Assembly: GCF_029428875.1 (NCBI RefSeq) | Contig: NZ_JAJSOO010000001.1 | Span: 5,084,001-5,148,000 of the forward strand | Length of the DNA: 64,000 nt | DNA from: Streptomyces sp. JH34 | GTDB taxonomy: Bacteria > Actinomycetota > Actinomycetes > Streptomycetales > Streptomycetaceae | Direction: 5' to 3' | Shown here: in pieces, positions 44,594 through 53,573 of the stretch | Layout: every line of letters starts with the position of its first letter | Position numbering within the stretch: position 1 is the first letter of the stretch | Position numbers and translations under genes: made by a program | Notes under the pieces: model-generated | What the model saw: only the letters and a program-made list of their open reading frames with translations | Database searches by the model: none | What the model was told of the DNA's origin: nothing

Positions 44594-44725
44594 ATGGGTA
44601 CTGACACCGTCGGCCCCCTCCCCGTGAGACGGAGGCAAACACCCGTCACCGGTGCGAAACGGCCCGGCAACGTCCGACCGGCACCATCGGTCCATGACGG
44701 AGCCGGCACCGGAACACCCCCGTGA
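44594..44725 (+). CDS. Possible 43-aa small ORF before the chelatase gene
   Basis: ATG 44594 sits three bases after AAGGAGG, the best ribosome site in this gap, and encodes MGTDTVGPLPVRRRQTPV and on to a TGA that overlaps the chelatase start region. Not similar to anything I know. The close spacing and a GlnR-like box inside the frame argue for caution. Confidence 0.3.
   Translation: MGTDTVGPLPVRRRQTPVTGAKRPGNVRPAPSVHDGAGTGTPP
44645..44671 (+). promoter_or_regulatory. GlnR-like box upstream of sirohydrochlorin chelatase gene
   Basis: GTCAC-N6-GAAAC at 44645-44660 is a perfect match to the GlnR core gTnAC-N6-GaAAC, followed at the correct spacing by GCAAC (44667-44671). The last element expected 11 bp later is not conserved. 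It ends 22 bases before the chelatase ATG. Confidence 0.65.
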
Positions 44726-45599
44726 GCCCCTGCCCCTCGACAGCACGGCGCAACTCCTGACCCGCATCACGTCCCAGCTCGGAACCCAGCTCAGCCTCGT
44801 CTCCCTGAACGGAACCCGCAGGCCCATGCACCGCATCCGGAGATCCGCCCCCACCCTGGTCGCCGTCGCGCACGGCAGCCGGGACCCGCAGGCCCTGTGC
44901 ACCGTCCTGGAGCTCCTGGACCGGGTACGGGAGCTGCGGCCCGGCCTCGACGTCCGGCTCGGCCACATCGAGCTGAACGAGCCCCTGCTGCCGGACACAC
45001 TGGACGGCATCGGGCGGGGCGACGCCGTGCTCGTACCGCTGCTGCTCGGCCGCGGCCACCACGTCCGGCACGACCTGCCGCTCGCAGCGGCGGCCGCGAG
45101 CCACCTCCGCACCCGTGTCGCGGCCCCGCTCGGACCGCACCCGCTGCTCGTCGAGGCCCTGTACGAGCGTCTGGCCGAGGCCGGCTGGCGGGACGAGGAC
45201 GGCACGAGCCGCAGCGCCGCCGTCGTACTCGCCGCCGCCGGGTCACGCGACCCCGACTCGGACGTGGACGCACGCCGCACAGCCGCCATGCTCAGCGACC
45301 GCCTCGGCGGGGTCCCCGTCGTCCCCGCCTACGCCTCGGCGACCACGCCCGACGTGCCGGCCGCCCTGCGCGCACTCGCCGCCCGCGGCCGCCACCGGGT
45401 GGCCCTCGCCTCGTACTTCACGGCCCCCGGCCGCTTCGCGACGGTCTCGGCCGCCGCCGCACCGGGCATCGCCGCCGCACCGCTCGGCGCGCACCCGGCG
45501 ATGGCACGCCTCCTGCTGCACCGCTACGACCAGGCCCTGACCGCCGACGCGCCCGGCCGCGGAGGCCTGACGCACCCGCACCTGCTGGCCAGCGCCTGA
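44694..45599 (+). CDS. Sirohydrochlorin chelatase (CbiX-type)
   Basis: 301 aa with two CbiX-like halves: LVAVAHGSRDPQALC (about residue 62) and VVLAAAGSRDPDSDVDA (about 180) are the metal-binding repeats; HHVRHDLP in the first half. Inserts Fe (siroheme) or Co (cobalamin). Siroheme is the cofactor of NirB, so the GlnR-like box upstream makes a siroheme role likely. ATG 44694 has no ribosome site, so the mRNA may be leaderless. Confidence 0.88.
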   Translation: MTEPAPEHPREPLPLDSTAQLLTRITSQLGTQLSLVSLNGTRRPMHRIRRSAPTLVAVAHGSRDPQALCTVLELLDRVRELRPGLDVRLGHIELNEPLLPDTLDGIGRGDAVLVPLLLGRGHHVRHDLPLAAAAASHLRTRVAAPLGPHPLLVEALYERLAEAGWRDEDGTSRSAAVVLAAAGSRDPDSDVDARRTAAMLSDRLGGVPVVPAYASATTPDVPAALRALAARGRHRVALASYFTAPGRFATVSAAAAPGIAAAPLGAHPAMARLLLHRYDQALTADAPGRGGLTHPHLLASA

Positions 45600-45635
45600 C
45601 CCGTCCCGTCAGTCCGCCGGTCTAATGTCGGGGGC

Positions 45636-46946
45636 ATGGACGGTACGCACGACCCCAGTGACACGCCCTACGGCGCAGCCGACACCGAGCGCTGGGACAC
45701 CGAGTCGGACAAACGGCCCGGCCGCACCGCGTTCCAGCGCGACCGCGCACGGGTGCTGCACTCCGCCGCCCTGCGCAGGCTCGCGGGCAAGACCCAGGTC
45801 GTCACGCCCGGCATCCGGAGCGGTGCCTGGGACGCCAGCCCCCGCACCCGGCTCACCCACTCCCTGGAGTGCGCCCAGGTCGGCCGGGAGCTCGGCGCGG
45901 CCCTCGGCTGCGACCCCGACCTCGTCGAGGCGGCCTGCCTCTCCCACGACATGGGCCACCCGCCCTTCGGCCACAACGGCGAACAGGCGCTCAACGACTT
46001 CGCGTCGGACTGCGGCGGGTTCGAGGGCAACGCCCAGTCGCTGCGCCTGCTGACCCGCCTCGAACCCAAGCGCTTCGTCCGCGACCCCCGCAGCGGGGAA
46101 CTCGTGAGCGTCGGGCTCAACCTCACCCGGGCCGCCCTGGACGCCGCCACCAAGTACCCCTGGCCCCGGGGCGCGCACCCCACCGACCCCGGCTCACCGA
46201 AATTCGGTGTGTACGAGGACGACCTGCCCGTCTTCGCCTGGGTCCGCGAGGGCGCCCCGCGGGACCGCAAGTGCTTCGAGGCCCAGGTCATGGACTGGTC
46301 CGACGACGTCGCCTACTCCGTCCACGACTTCGAGGACGGACTGCACGCCGGGCACATCGACCCGGGCTGCCTCTTCGCCGAGCCGGAGCGCGCGGAGATC
46401 TGGGCCGTCGCCGTCGGCCGGTACGTCCCGGCGGACACCGACCCGCAGGAGCTCGCCGACGCACTCGACCGGCTCACCGCCCAGGAGTGGTGGCCGCTCG
46501 GCTACGACGGCACCGCGGTCGCCCAGGCCAGGCTGAAGGACGCGACGAGCCAGCTCATCGGCAGGTTCTGCCTCGCCGCCGAGGCCGCGACCCACACCGC
46601 GTACGGCCCCGGGCGCCTCGGCAGGTACGGCGCCGAGCTCATCGTCCCGCGCGAGGTACGCAACGAGTGCGCCGTGCTCAAGGCGGTCGCTGACCGTTAC
46701 GTCATGCAGCGCCCCGAGCAGGAGGTCATCCGCGCGGGACAGCGGATCGTCATCGCCGAACTCGCCGCCGCCCTCACCGCAAGCGCCCCCGAAGGGCTGG
46801 AGCCGCAGTTCCGCGCCCTGTACACGGCGGCCCCCGACGACAGGGCCCGCAAGCGGGTCCTCGTCGACCAGATCGCCGCACTCACGGACGCCTCCGCCCG
46901 GTCCCTCCACGGAACACTCACGGGAGCCCGGCAGACTGGACCGTGA
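45636..46946 (+). CDS. dgt: Deoxyguanosinetriphosphate triphosphohydrolase-like (dNTPase)
   Basis: HD-domain enzyme hydrolysing dNTPs to nucleoside and tripolyphosphate. 436 aa. RRLAGKTQVVTP, RTRLTHSLECAQVGREL (first His), then CLSHDMGHPPFGHNGEQAL (HD pair, about residues 105-122), and MDWSDDVAYSVHDFEDG (distal Asp). Located before dnaG and a sigma gene, the replication-transcription neighbourhood typical of actinobacteria. Confidence 0.93.
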   Translation: MDGTHDPSDTPYGAADTERWDTESDKRPGRTAFQRDRARVLHSAALRRLAGKTQVVTPGIRSGAWDASPRTRLTHSLECAQVGRELGAALGCDPDLVEAACLSHDMGHPPFGHNGEQALNDFASDCGGFEGNAQSLRLLTRLEPKRFVRDPRSGELVSVGLNLTRAALDAATKYPWPRGAHPTDPGSPKFGVYEDDLPVFAWVREGAPRDRKCFEAQVMDWSDDVAYSVHDFEDGLHAGHIDPGCLFAEPERAEIWAVAVGRYVPADTDPQELADALDRLTAQEWWPLGYDGTAVAQARLKDATSQLIGRFCLAAEAATHTAYGPGRLGRYGAELIVPREVRNECAVLKAVADRYVMQRPEQEVIRAGQRIVIAELAAALTASAPEGLEPQFRALYTAAPDDRARKRVLVDQIAALTDASARSLHGTLTGARQTGP

Positions 46947-47064
46947 CCGGGCGACATGCCACAGGCTGTGACCTGATCGGGGCACACCCTCTTTCGTCAT
47001 CACGCTGCGTGCGGGACGCTCGCAGGTGGAGGCGCCGCGCAGCCAAGTACCGAGGAGGCATCAA

Positions 47065-48325
47065 GTGGTCGACGCACATCGGACGTTCGTCATCATCGGC
47101 GGAGGACTCGCCGGAGCGAAGGCGGCCGAGACACTCCGAGCCGAGGGTTTCAGCGGCCGGGTGATCCTCATCGGAGACGAGCGTGACCATCCGTACGAGC
47201 GGCCTCCCCTGTCCAAGGGCTACCTGCTGGGCAAGGCCGAACGGGACTCGGTCTTCGTCCACGAGACCGCCTGGTACGCCGGCGCCGACATCGAGCTGCA
47301 CCTCGGCCAGGTGGTCACCTCCATCGACCGGGCCGGCCGGTCCGTGCAGCTCGGCGACAACACGGTCGTCCACTACGACAAGCTGCTCCTCGCCACCGGC
47401 GCCGAGCCCCGCCGCCTCGACATCCCGGGCACCGAACTGGCCGGCGTCCACCATCTGCGCCGTCTCGCCCACTCCGAGCGGCTCCGCAACGTCCTGGCCG
47501 CCCTCGGCCGCGACAACGGCCACCTGGTGATCGCCGGCGCCGGCTGGATCGGCCTCGAGATCGCCGCCGCCGCCCGCGAGTACGGCGCCGAGGTCACCGT
47601 CGTCGCCCCGTCGGCGACCCCGCTGCACCACGTCGTCGGCCCGGAGGTCGGCCAGATCTTCACCGACCTGCACGCCGAGCACGGTGTCCGCTTCCACTTC
47701 GGCGCCCGCATCACCGAGATCACGGGGCAGGACGGCCTGGTCCTCGCCGCCCGCACCGACGACGGCGAGGAGCACCCCGCCCACGACGTGCTCGCCGCGA
47801 TCGGCGCGGCCCCCCCGCACCTCGCTCGCCGAGGCCGCGGGACTCGACATGGCGGAACGGTCCCAGGGCGGCGGTGTCGTCGTCGACGCCTCGCTGCGCA
47901 CCTCCGACCCGGACATCTACGCCGCCGGGGACATCGCGTCCGTCGACCATCCGCTCTTCGGCGGCCGGCTGCGCGTGGAGCACTGGGCGAACGCCCTGAA
48001 CAGCGGACCCGCCGCGGCGAAGGCCATGCTCGGCCAGGACGTGACGTACGACCGGGTGCCGTACTTCTTCTCCGACCAGTACGACCTCGGTCTGGAGTAC
48101 TCCGGCTGGGCGCCGCCCGGTTCGTACGACCAGGTCGTCATCCGGGGTGACGCCGGCAAGCGCGAGTTCATCGCGTTCTGGCTGAAGGACCGCCGGGTCC
48201 TCGCCGGGATGAACGTCAATGTGTGGGACGTCACCGAGGACATCCAGAAGCTGATCAGGTCCGCCCGGCCGGTCGACCCGCACGCCCTGGGCGACCCGTC
48301 GGTGCCACTGGACTCCCTGGTCTGA
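47065..48325 (+). pseudogene. FAD-dependent ferredoxin-reductase-like oxidoreductase, frameshifted
   Basis: Two frames together encode one about 419-aa flavoprotein. Frame 1, from GTG 47065 (GAGGAGG upstream), has TFVIIGGGLAGAKAAETLRAEGF and HLVIAGAGWIGLEIAAAARE. After the C7 run at 47810-47816 the coding frame shifts by one: AIGAAP must continue as RTSLAEAAGLDMAERSQ with DPDIYAAGDIAS (second FAD motif) and ends PSVPLDSLV. Six Cs would restore one open frame, so this is either a sequencing error or a real recent frameshift. Intact domains on both sides suggest recency. Confidence 0.85.
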
Positions 48326-48419
48326 CCGCCTTCCGGCATCCGGGACCGCCCGCCGCCCGGGGCACCACCCCCGCGGCCGGCCGGTCCCGGACGCCCGGCC
48401 CCACCCGTAGACTTCACCC

Positions 48420-50327
48420 GTGGCAGGCAGGATCAATGACGACGACGTGAAGGCGGTCCGGGACGCGGTCCCGATCGACGCCGTCGTGTCCGAGTACCTT
48501 CAGCTGCGCAACGCGGGCGGCGGCAACCTCAAGGGTCTGTGCCCCTTCCACGACGAGAAGTCCCCCTCCTTCCAGGTGAGCCCGGGCAAGGGCCTGTTCC
48601 ACTGCTTCGGCTGCCAGGAGGGCGGCGACACGATCGCCTTCGTGATGAAGATCGATCACCTCACCTTCTCCGAGACGGTCGAACGCCTCGCCGCCAAGGC
48701 GGGCATCACCCTGCGCTACGAGGAGGGTGGCTACAACCCCTCCCACCAGCGAGGCGAGCGGATCCGGCTGGTCGAGGCACACAAGATCGCCGCCGACTTC
48801 TACCGTGAGCAGCTGAACGGCCCCGAGGCCGAGATCGGCCGGAAGTTCCTCGCGGAGCGCGGCTTCGACCAGGACGCGGCGGCCCACTTCGGGGTCGGCT
48901 ACAGCCCGGCGGGCTGGGACCACCTCACCCGCTACCTGCGCGGCAAGGGCTTCAGCGACAAGGAGCTCATCAGCTCCGGCATCTCCCAGGACGGCCGCCG
49001 CGGCCCCATCGACCGCTTCCGCGGCCGGCTGATGTGGCCGATCAGCGACACCTCGGGCGACATCGTCGGCTTCGGCGCCCGCAAGCTCCGCGACGACGAC
49101 AACGGCCCGAAGTACCTCAACACCCCCGAGACGTCGATCTACAAGAAGTCCCAGGTGCTCTACGGCATCGACCTGGCCAAGAAGGACATCGCCAAGGCGA
49201 GCCGCGCCGTCGTCGTCGAGGGCTACACCGATGTCATGGCCTGCCACCTCGCCGGGGTCACGACCGCCATCGCCACCTGCGGCACCGCGTTCGGCAACGA
49301 CCACATCAAGATCCTCCGGCGCCTCCTGATGGACAACGGCAGCGCCCGGGTGATCTTCACCTTCGACGGTGACGCGGCGGGCCAGAAGGCCGCCCTGCGC
49401 GCCTTCGAGGACGACCAGAAGTTCGCCGCCGAGACGTACATCGCGATCGCCCCCGACAACATGGACCCGTGCGACCTGCGGCTCGCCAAGGGCGACGACG
49501 CCGTACGCGACCTGGTCGAGCCCCGCACCCCGCTCTTCGAGTTCGCGCTCCGGCAGATCGTCGGCCGGTACGACCTGGAGACCCCCGCAGGCCGTGCCGC
49601 CGCACTCGACGAGGCGGCCGCCGTCGTGGCGAAGATCAAGACGAGCAGTGTGCAGCGGGAGGTGGCCGTCCAGCTCGCGGGCTTCGTCGGCATCCTCGAC
49701 CAGGAGTTCGTCGTCCACCGGGTCAACCAGCTCGCCCAGTGGGCCCGCGGCCGGGGCGAGCGCGGACCCGGGCCGGGCAAGCCCTCCCGGGGCGGCGCCC
49801 CGCAGCACCAGATCCAGGCACCCAAGGCCCCGCCCGGCCCCGCCCTCAACCTCCGCAGCCCCGCCCACCGCACGGAGCGCGAGCTGCTCAAGCTCGCCCT
49901 GCAGAAGCCCGCACTGGTATCGCCCGCCTTCGACGCCTACGGCATCGACGAGTTCACCGCCCCGCCCTACGCGGCGGTGCGCCAGTGCATCGCGGAGGCG
50001 GGCGGCGCCGAGATGGGCGTCGCGGAGACCCGCGAGTACCTCGTCCAGGTACTCGACGCGACCCCCGACGACACCGTGCGCAAGCTCGTCACCGAGCTCG
50101 CGGTCGAGGTCTTCCACGGCAAGTCCATCGACGAGACGTACGCCGGCGAGCACCTGGTCAAGGTCCGCCTGCGGGCCGTCGACCGCAGGATCGACGACGT
50201 GCAGGGCAGCCTCGCCCGCCTCGGCAGCAACGTCGCCCCGGACCACCTGGCCGCCGCCCAGAACGAGGTCTGGGTCCTCCAGCAGTACGCCCAGTCGCTG
50301 CGGAACCACGGCGCCGACGCCCTCTGA
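48420..50327 (+). CDS. dnaG: DNA primase
   Basis: Synthesises RNA primers at the replication fork. 635 aa. Zinc-binding domain LCPFHDEKSPSF ... FHCFGCQEGGD (about residues 40-65); TOPRIM core VVVEGYTDVMACHLAGV and FTFDGDAAGQKAAL; a Pro/Gly-rich linker (about 440-475) and a C-terminal helicase-interaction domain. GTG start. The following sigma gene lies 177 bp downstream. Confidence 0.97.
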   Translation: MAGRINDDDVKAVRDAVPIDAVVSEYLQLRNAGGGNLKGLCPFHDEKSPSFQVSPGKGLFHCFGCQEGGDTIAFVMKIDHLTFSETVERLAAKAGITLRYEEGGYNPSHQRGERIRLVEAHKIAADFYREQLNGPEAEIGRKFLAERGFDQDAAAHFGVGYSPAGWDHLTRYLRGKGFSDKELISSGISQDGRRGPIDRFRGRLMWPISDTSGDIVGFGARKLRDDDNGPKYLNTPETSIYKKSQVLYGIDLAKKDIAKASRAVVVEGYTDVMACHLAGVTTAIATCGTAFGNDHIKILRRLLMDNGSARVIFTFDGDAAGQKAALRAFEDDQKFAAETYIAIAPDNMDPCDLRLAKGDDAVRDLVEPRTPLFEFALRQIVGRYDLETPAGRAAALDEAAAVVAKIKTSSVQREVAVQLAGFVGILDQEFVVHRVNQLAQWARGRGERGPGPGKPSRGGAPQHQIQAPKAPPGPALNLRSPAHRTERELLKLALQKPALVSPAFDAYGIDEFTAPPYAAVRQCIAEAGGAEMGVAETREYLVQVLDATPDDTVRKLVTELAVEVFHGKSIDETYAGEHLVKVRLRAVDRRIDDVQGSLARLGSNVAPDHLAAAQNEVWVLQQYAQSLRNHGADAL

Positions 50328-50504
50328 GGCGGAACAGCACCCCGTCACGCTCCGGACGCAAAAAGTCACCGCACGCCCCTCGTGGCGGCGATGTGTCGTA
50401 CCCCACACTGGGTGGCGGTGCCTGAGTCATCGGAGCGCGGCCGGTCCGTCCAGGGCGGACCTCCATACCCGCGGTCCGGCAGCGATCACCTGGAGGTCGC
50501 CCCC

Positions 50505-51572
50505 GTGCAGACCCGGACCGTGCCGACCACGACCGAGCATGTCCCGGCGATTCCCGCACAGAACCGGGTCACACGTCACCCGGAGACGGCGGGCACGCCC
50601 GAACCGGTGCTGGAGGACCCCGTGGGGCCCCCGGAGCCCCGGAGCCGTCCGGAGACAGGCGGCCCGACCTCCGATCTCTTCCGCCAGTACTTACGCGAGA
50701 TCGGACGGATACCGCTGCTCAGCGCCGCCGAGGAGGTGGAGCTCGCCCGCCGGGTCGAGGCGGGGCTCTTCGCCGAGGAGCGGCTCGCCGGGACCCCCGA
50801 CCCGGACTCCCGGCTCGCCGTCGATCTGGACCGGCTCGTGGTCATGGGACGGATGGCGAAGCGCCGGCTCATCGAGGCCAACCTCCGCCTCGTGGTGTCC
50901 GTGGCCAAGCGGTACGTGGGCCGCGGCCTGACCATGCTCGACCTGGTCCAGGAGGGGAACCTCGGGCTGATCAGGGCGGTCGAGAAGTTCGACTACGCAC
51001 GCGGCTACAAGTTCTCCACGTACGCGACCTGGTGGATCCGTCAGGCGATGTCCCGCGCACTGGCCGACCAGGCCAGGACCATAAGGGTCCCGGTGCACGT
51101 CGTGGAGCTGATCAACCGGGTCGTACGCGTCCAGCGGCGCATGCTCCAGGAACGCGGCTACGAGCCCACCCCCGAAGAGGTCGCGGCCCAGCTCGACCTG
51201 ACGCCGGAACGCGTCGGGGAGGTCCTGCGCCTCGCCCAGGAGCCCGTGTCCCTGCACGCGCCCGTGGGCGAGGAGGACGACGTCGCCTTCGGTGACCTCA
51301 TAGAGGACGGCGACGCCGCCTCACCGGTGGAGACCGCGGCCTTCCTCCTGTTGCGCGAACACCTGGAAGCCGTCCTCTCCACGCTCGGGGAGCGCGAGAG
51401 GAAGGTCGTCCAGCTGCGCTACGGACTGGACGACGGACGGCCGCGCACGCTCGAGGAGATCGGAAGGATCTTCGGCGTGACACGCGAACGCATCCGCCAG
51501 ATCGAGTCCAGGACCCTCGACAAACTGCGCGACCACGCCTTCGCCGACCAGCTCCGCGGCTACCTGGACTGA
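50505..51572 (+). CDS. hrdA: Principal-type RNA polymerase sigma factor, HrdA-like
   Basis: 355 aa group 1/2 sigma-70 factor. Region 1.2 SDLFRQYLREIGRIPLLS; region 2 EANLRLVVSVAKRYVGRGLT, FDYARGYKFSTYATWWIRQ; region 3; region 4 with helix-turn-helix RTLEEIGRIFGVTRERIRQ. The acidic long N-terminal region of the main HrdB is absent. Downstream of dnaG, where hrdA lies in Streptomyces. GTG 50505 with GGAGG eight bases upstream. Leu63 (50691-50693) is a TTA codon, so translation should depend on the bldA leucyl-tRNA. Confidence 0.85.
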   Translation: MQTRTVPTTTEHVPAIPAQNRVTRHPETAGTPEPVLEDPVGPPEPRSRPETGGPTSDLFRQYLREIGRIPLLSAAEEVELARRVEAGLFAEERLAGTPDPDSRLAVDLDRLVVMGRMAKRRLIEANLRLVVSVAKRYVGRGLTMLDLVQEGNLGLIRAVEKFDYARGYKFSTYATWWIRQAMSRALADQARTIRVPVHVVELINRVVRVQRRMLQERGYEPTPEEVAAQLDLTPERVGEVLRLAQEPVSLHAPVGEEDDVAFGDLIEDGDAASPVETAAFLLLREHLEAVLSTLGERERKVVQLRYGLDDGRPRTLEEIGRIFGVTRERIRQIESRTLDKLRDHAFADQLRGYLD

Positions 51573-51624
51573 GCGGAGCGGGCGCCTCGCCGCCGCGTGG
51601 CCACATGCCGTCCGTGGGCGGTCG

Positions 51625-52191
51625 CTAGCGCCTCGGGCCGACGACGGCGTATGCCACGATGCCGGTCACGGCCAGGGTCACGGCGACCCATGTGGCAGCC
51701 GCCGTGCCAGGCGGCAGCAGCAGCCAGGCCAGGATCTCGTGCACCCCCTCCGGCAGGGTCGCGGGGAAGAGAGCGAGGGTCAGCCAGCCGACCGGCAGTG
51801 TCCACGCGTGCTGCGCGCCGCACAGCACCGCCCCGACGGCGGCGAGCCCCGCGAGGCCCGCGCTGTCCCGGACGACGAAGGCGGTGGTGCCCACGTCCGC
51901 TCCCATCGCCCGCACCGCCAGCAGCACCGAGGCCACGACGGCGCCGATGAGGAGCACGTGCACCGCGCGGCGGGGCCTCCAGCGCACCGCCGCCGTGCGA
52001 TCGAGCGCGGAGTCCTGCCCGCCCAGGCCGATCGAGGCCGCCGTCACGGCCGCTGTGAGGGCGAGCACCGGCAGCCGCGGGTCGGTGCCCTCGCCCCGGG
52101 CCAGGATCCACATGGCCAGGGCGGCGGCCAGCACAGCCGCTGCCGAGGCGGGCACCTGCCGGGACCGTGCGTACAGCACCAGCCACCTCAT
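51625..52191 (-). CDS. Hydrophobic membrane protein of ECF-ABC module
   Basis: 188 aa with about five membrane segments; no recognised motif. Its ATG shares one base with the stop of the preceding permease-like gene (TGATG), so it is translated from the same mRNA. Probably an accessory or second membrane subunit of the transporter encoded upstream. Last gene of the sigma/anti-sigma/ABC module. Confidence 0.75.
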   Translation of the reverse strand: MRWLVLYARSRQVPASAAAVLAAALAMWILARGEGTDPRLPVLALTAAVTAASIGLGGQDSALDRTAAVRWRPRRAVHVLLIGAVVASVLLAVRAMGADVGTTAFVVRDSAGLAGLAAVGAVLCGAQHAWTLPVGWLTLALFPATLPEGVHEILAWLLLPPGTAAATWVAVTLAVTGIVAYAVVGPRR

Positions 52192-53573
52192 CAGAAGGCC
52201 TCACCCGTCAGCACTCCGCGCGCGTCCCGCACGTCGCACGCGAGGGCGGCGGTGCGCGTGTCGCCGATCCACGCGCGCTGCTCCGCCGGTGGCAGTGCCG
52301 TCAGCCGGCCCCACGCCGCCTCCCCGGCCTCCCGGTGCTCCGGCCCGTCGAAGTGACCGGCCCAGTCGATCAGCCGGAAGTCACCGAGAGCCCAGCCCGC
52401 CCCGACGCTCTGGGATATCTCGTCCAGCCCGATGCCGTTTATCCAGCTGCTGCGCTCGGTACAGTGCGGTGCCAGCCCCTGGCCGACCAGGGCCCGGGTC
52501 AGCTGCTCGCCCTCCGCCCGTACGATCACCGGGTCGTCGAGGTCGATGAGCACCGCCTCGTCCGAAAGCTCCCGCTTCCCCATGGGCCCACGCAGCGCCG
52601 TCTCCTCCCGCACCACGTCCGGCGCATCCTCGCCCAGTACCTCCTGCAGCACGCGCAGCGCCTCCTTGCCGTGCGGTGCGAGCGCCGCCAGCCGGTCGCG
52701 GTGCATCTCCGTCACGCACACCGGGCCGTCGCACACCAGTTCGGCAGCGGCCTTGTCGATCACGTACGTGTCACGCGGCTCGACGGGCAGGATCAGCAGG
52801 GCGAGCGCCGCGCTCCCCAGGACGGGGGCGAGGGCGAGCAGCCGGGCGCGTGCCGAGGCGGCGGCCAGCAGGGCGAAGCCGGTGGCGAGCATGCCGGAGA
52901 ACCACACGGTCTGTCCCAGGTGCACGGAGGGGGCGAGGGTGAGCAGTTCCTCCCGGGGCAGCGCCACACCGGGCACCAGCTGCGCCAGCAGGTTGGGCGC
53001 GTTACCCGTCGGCAGCGCCTCATCCGCGAACTGCTGGAGCAGGACGGTCATCACGAGAGCGGCCACCGCCATCAGCGGCGGGGTGAGGACGGACGGCAAC
53101 GCGCGCGCCACACCCATGCCGAACAGTGTCCCCGCGACCAGGGCCAACGCCGCCACCAGCACGATCGGCAGCCAGCCGAGGGGCATGTACGTGGTGTCAC
53201 CCAGCAGTACCCAGGTTCCGCCCGTGGCGACGATGACCAGGAAGGCCGATGTCAGCGTGACGGCCGAGGCCGCCGAAGGGACCGCCACGCGCTGCCAGGC
53301 GGGCCGGGGCACCGTCGCCATCAACTCGGTCACCCGCGAGCGCGGATCACGCAGACCCTGCAGGGCCCCGAGCCCCACCGCGACGGGCCACAGGTAGTAC
53401 AGCAGGCCGCGGACGGTCAGGGCCATGGGCGTCCACTGAACCGTCCAGTCCGCGGTGCTCTCCCCGGGGCCGAGAACCAGGAGGAGGAAGAGCAGTCCGG
53501 TCGTCAGGACGGCGACGCCGGCCCACGGGGCGACGGAGCGCCTCAGTTCGGTACGCAGTACGCGGACGTTCAC
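52191..53573 (-). CDS. ABC-2-like permease with extracytoplasmic domain
   Basis: 460 aa. The N-terminal half (about residues 1-270) has roughly six membrane segments, with LRTELRRSVAPWAGVAVL at the start as in ABC-2 permeases. The last 180 residues after the final segment are soluble and probably face outside, with ELVCDGPVCVTEMH and later Cys residues. Overlaps the ATPase stop by four bases. Likely forms the export channel with the ATPase upstream; substrate unknown. Confidence 0.8.
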   Translation of the reverse strand: MNVRVLRTELRRSVAPWAGVAVLTTGLLFLLLVLGPGESTADWTVQWTPMALTVRGLLYYLWPVAVGLGALQGLRDPRSRVTELMATVPRPAWQRVAVPSAASAVTLTSAFLVIVATGGTWVLLGDTTYMPLGWLPIVLVAALALVAGTLFGMGVARALPSVLTPPLMAVAALVMTVLLQQFADEALPTGNAPNLLAQLVPGVALPREELLTLAPSVHLGQTVWFSGMLATGFALLAAASARARLLALAPVLGSAALALLILPVEPRDTYVIDKAAAELVCDGPVCVTEMHRDRLAALAPHGKEALRVLQEVLGEDAPDVVREETALRGPMGKRELSDEAVLIDLDDPVIVRAEGEQLTRALVGQGLAPHCTERSSWINGIGLDEISQSVGAGWALGDFRLIDWAGHFDGPEHREAGEAAWGRLTALPPAEQRAWIGDTRTAALACDVRDARGVLTGEAF

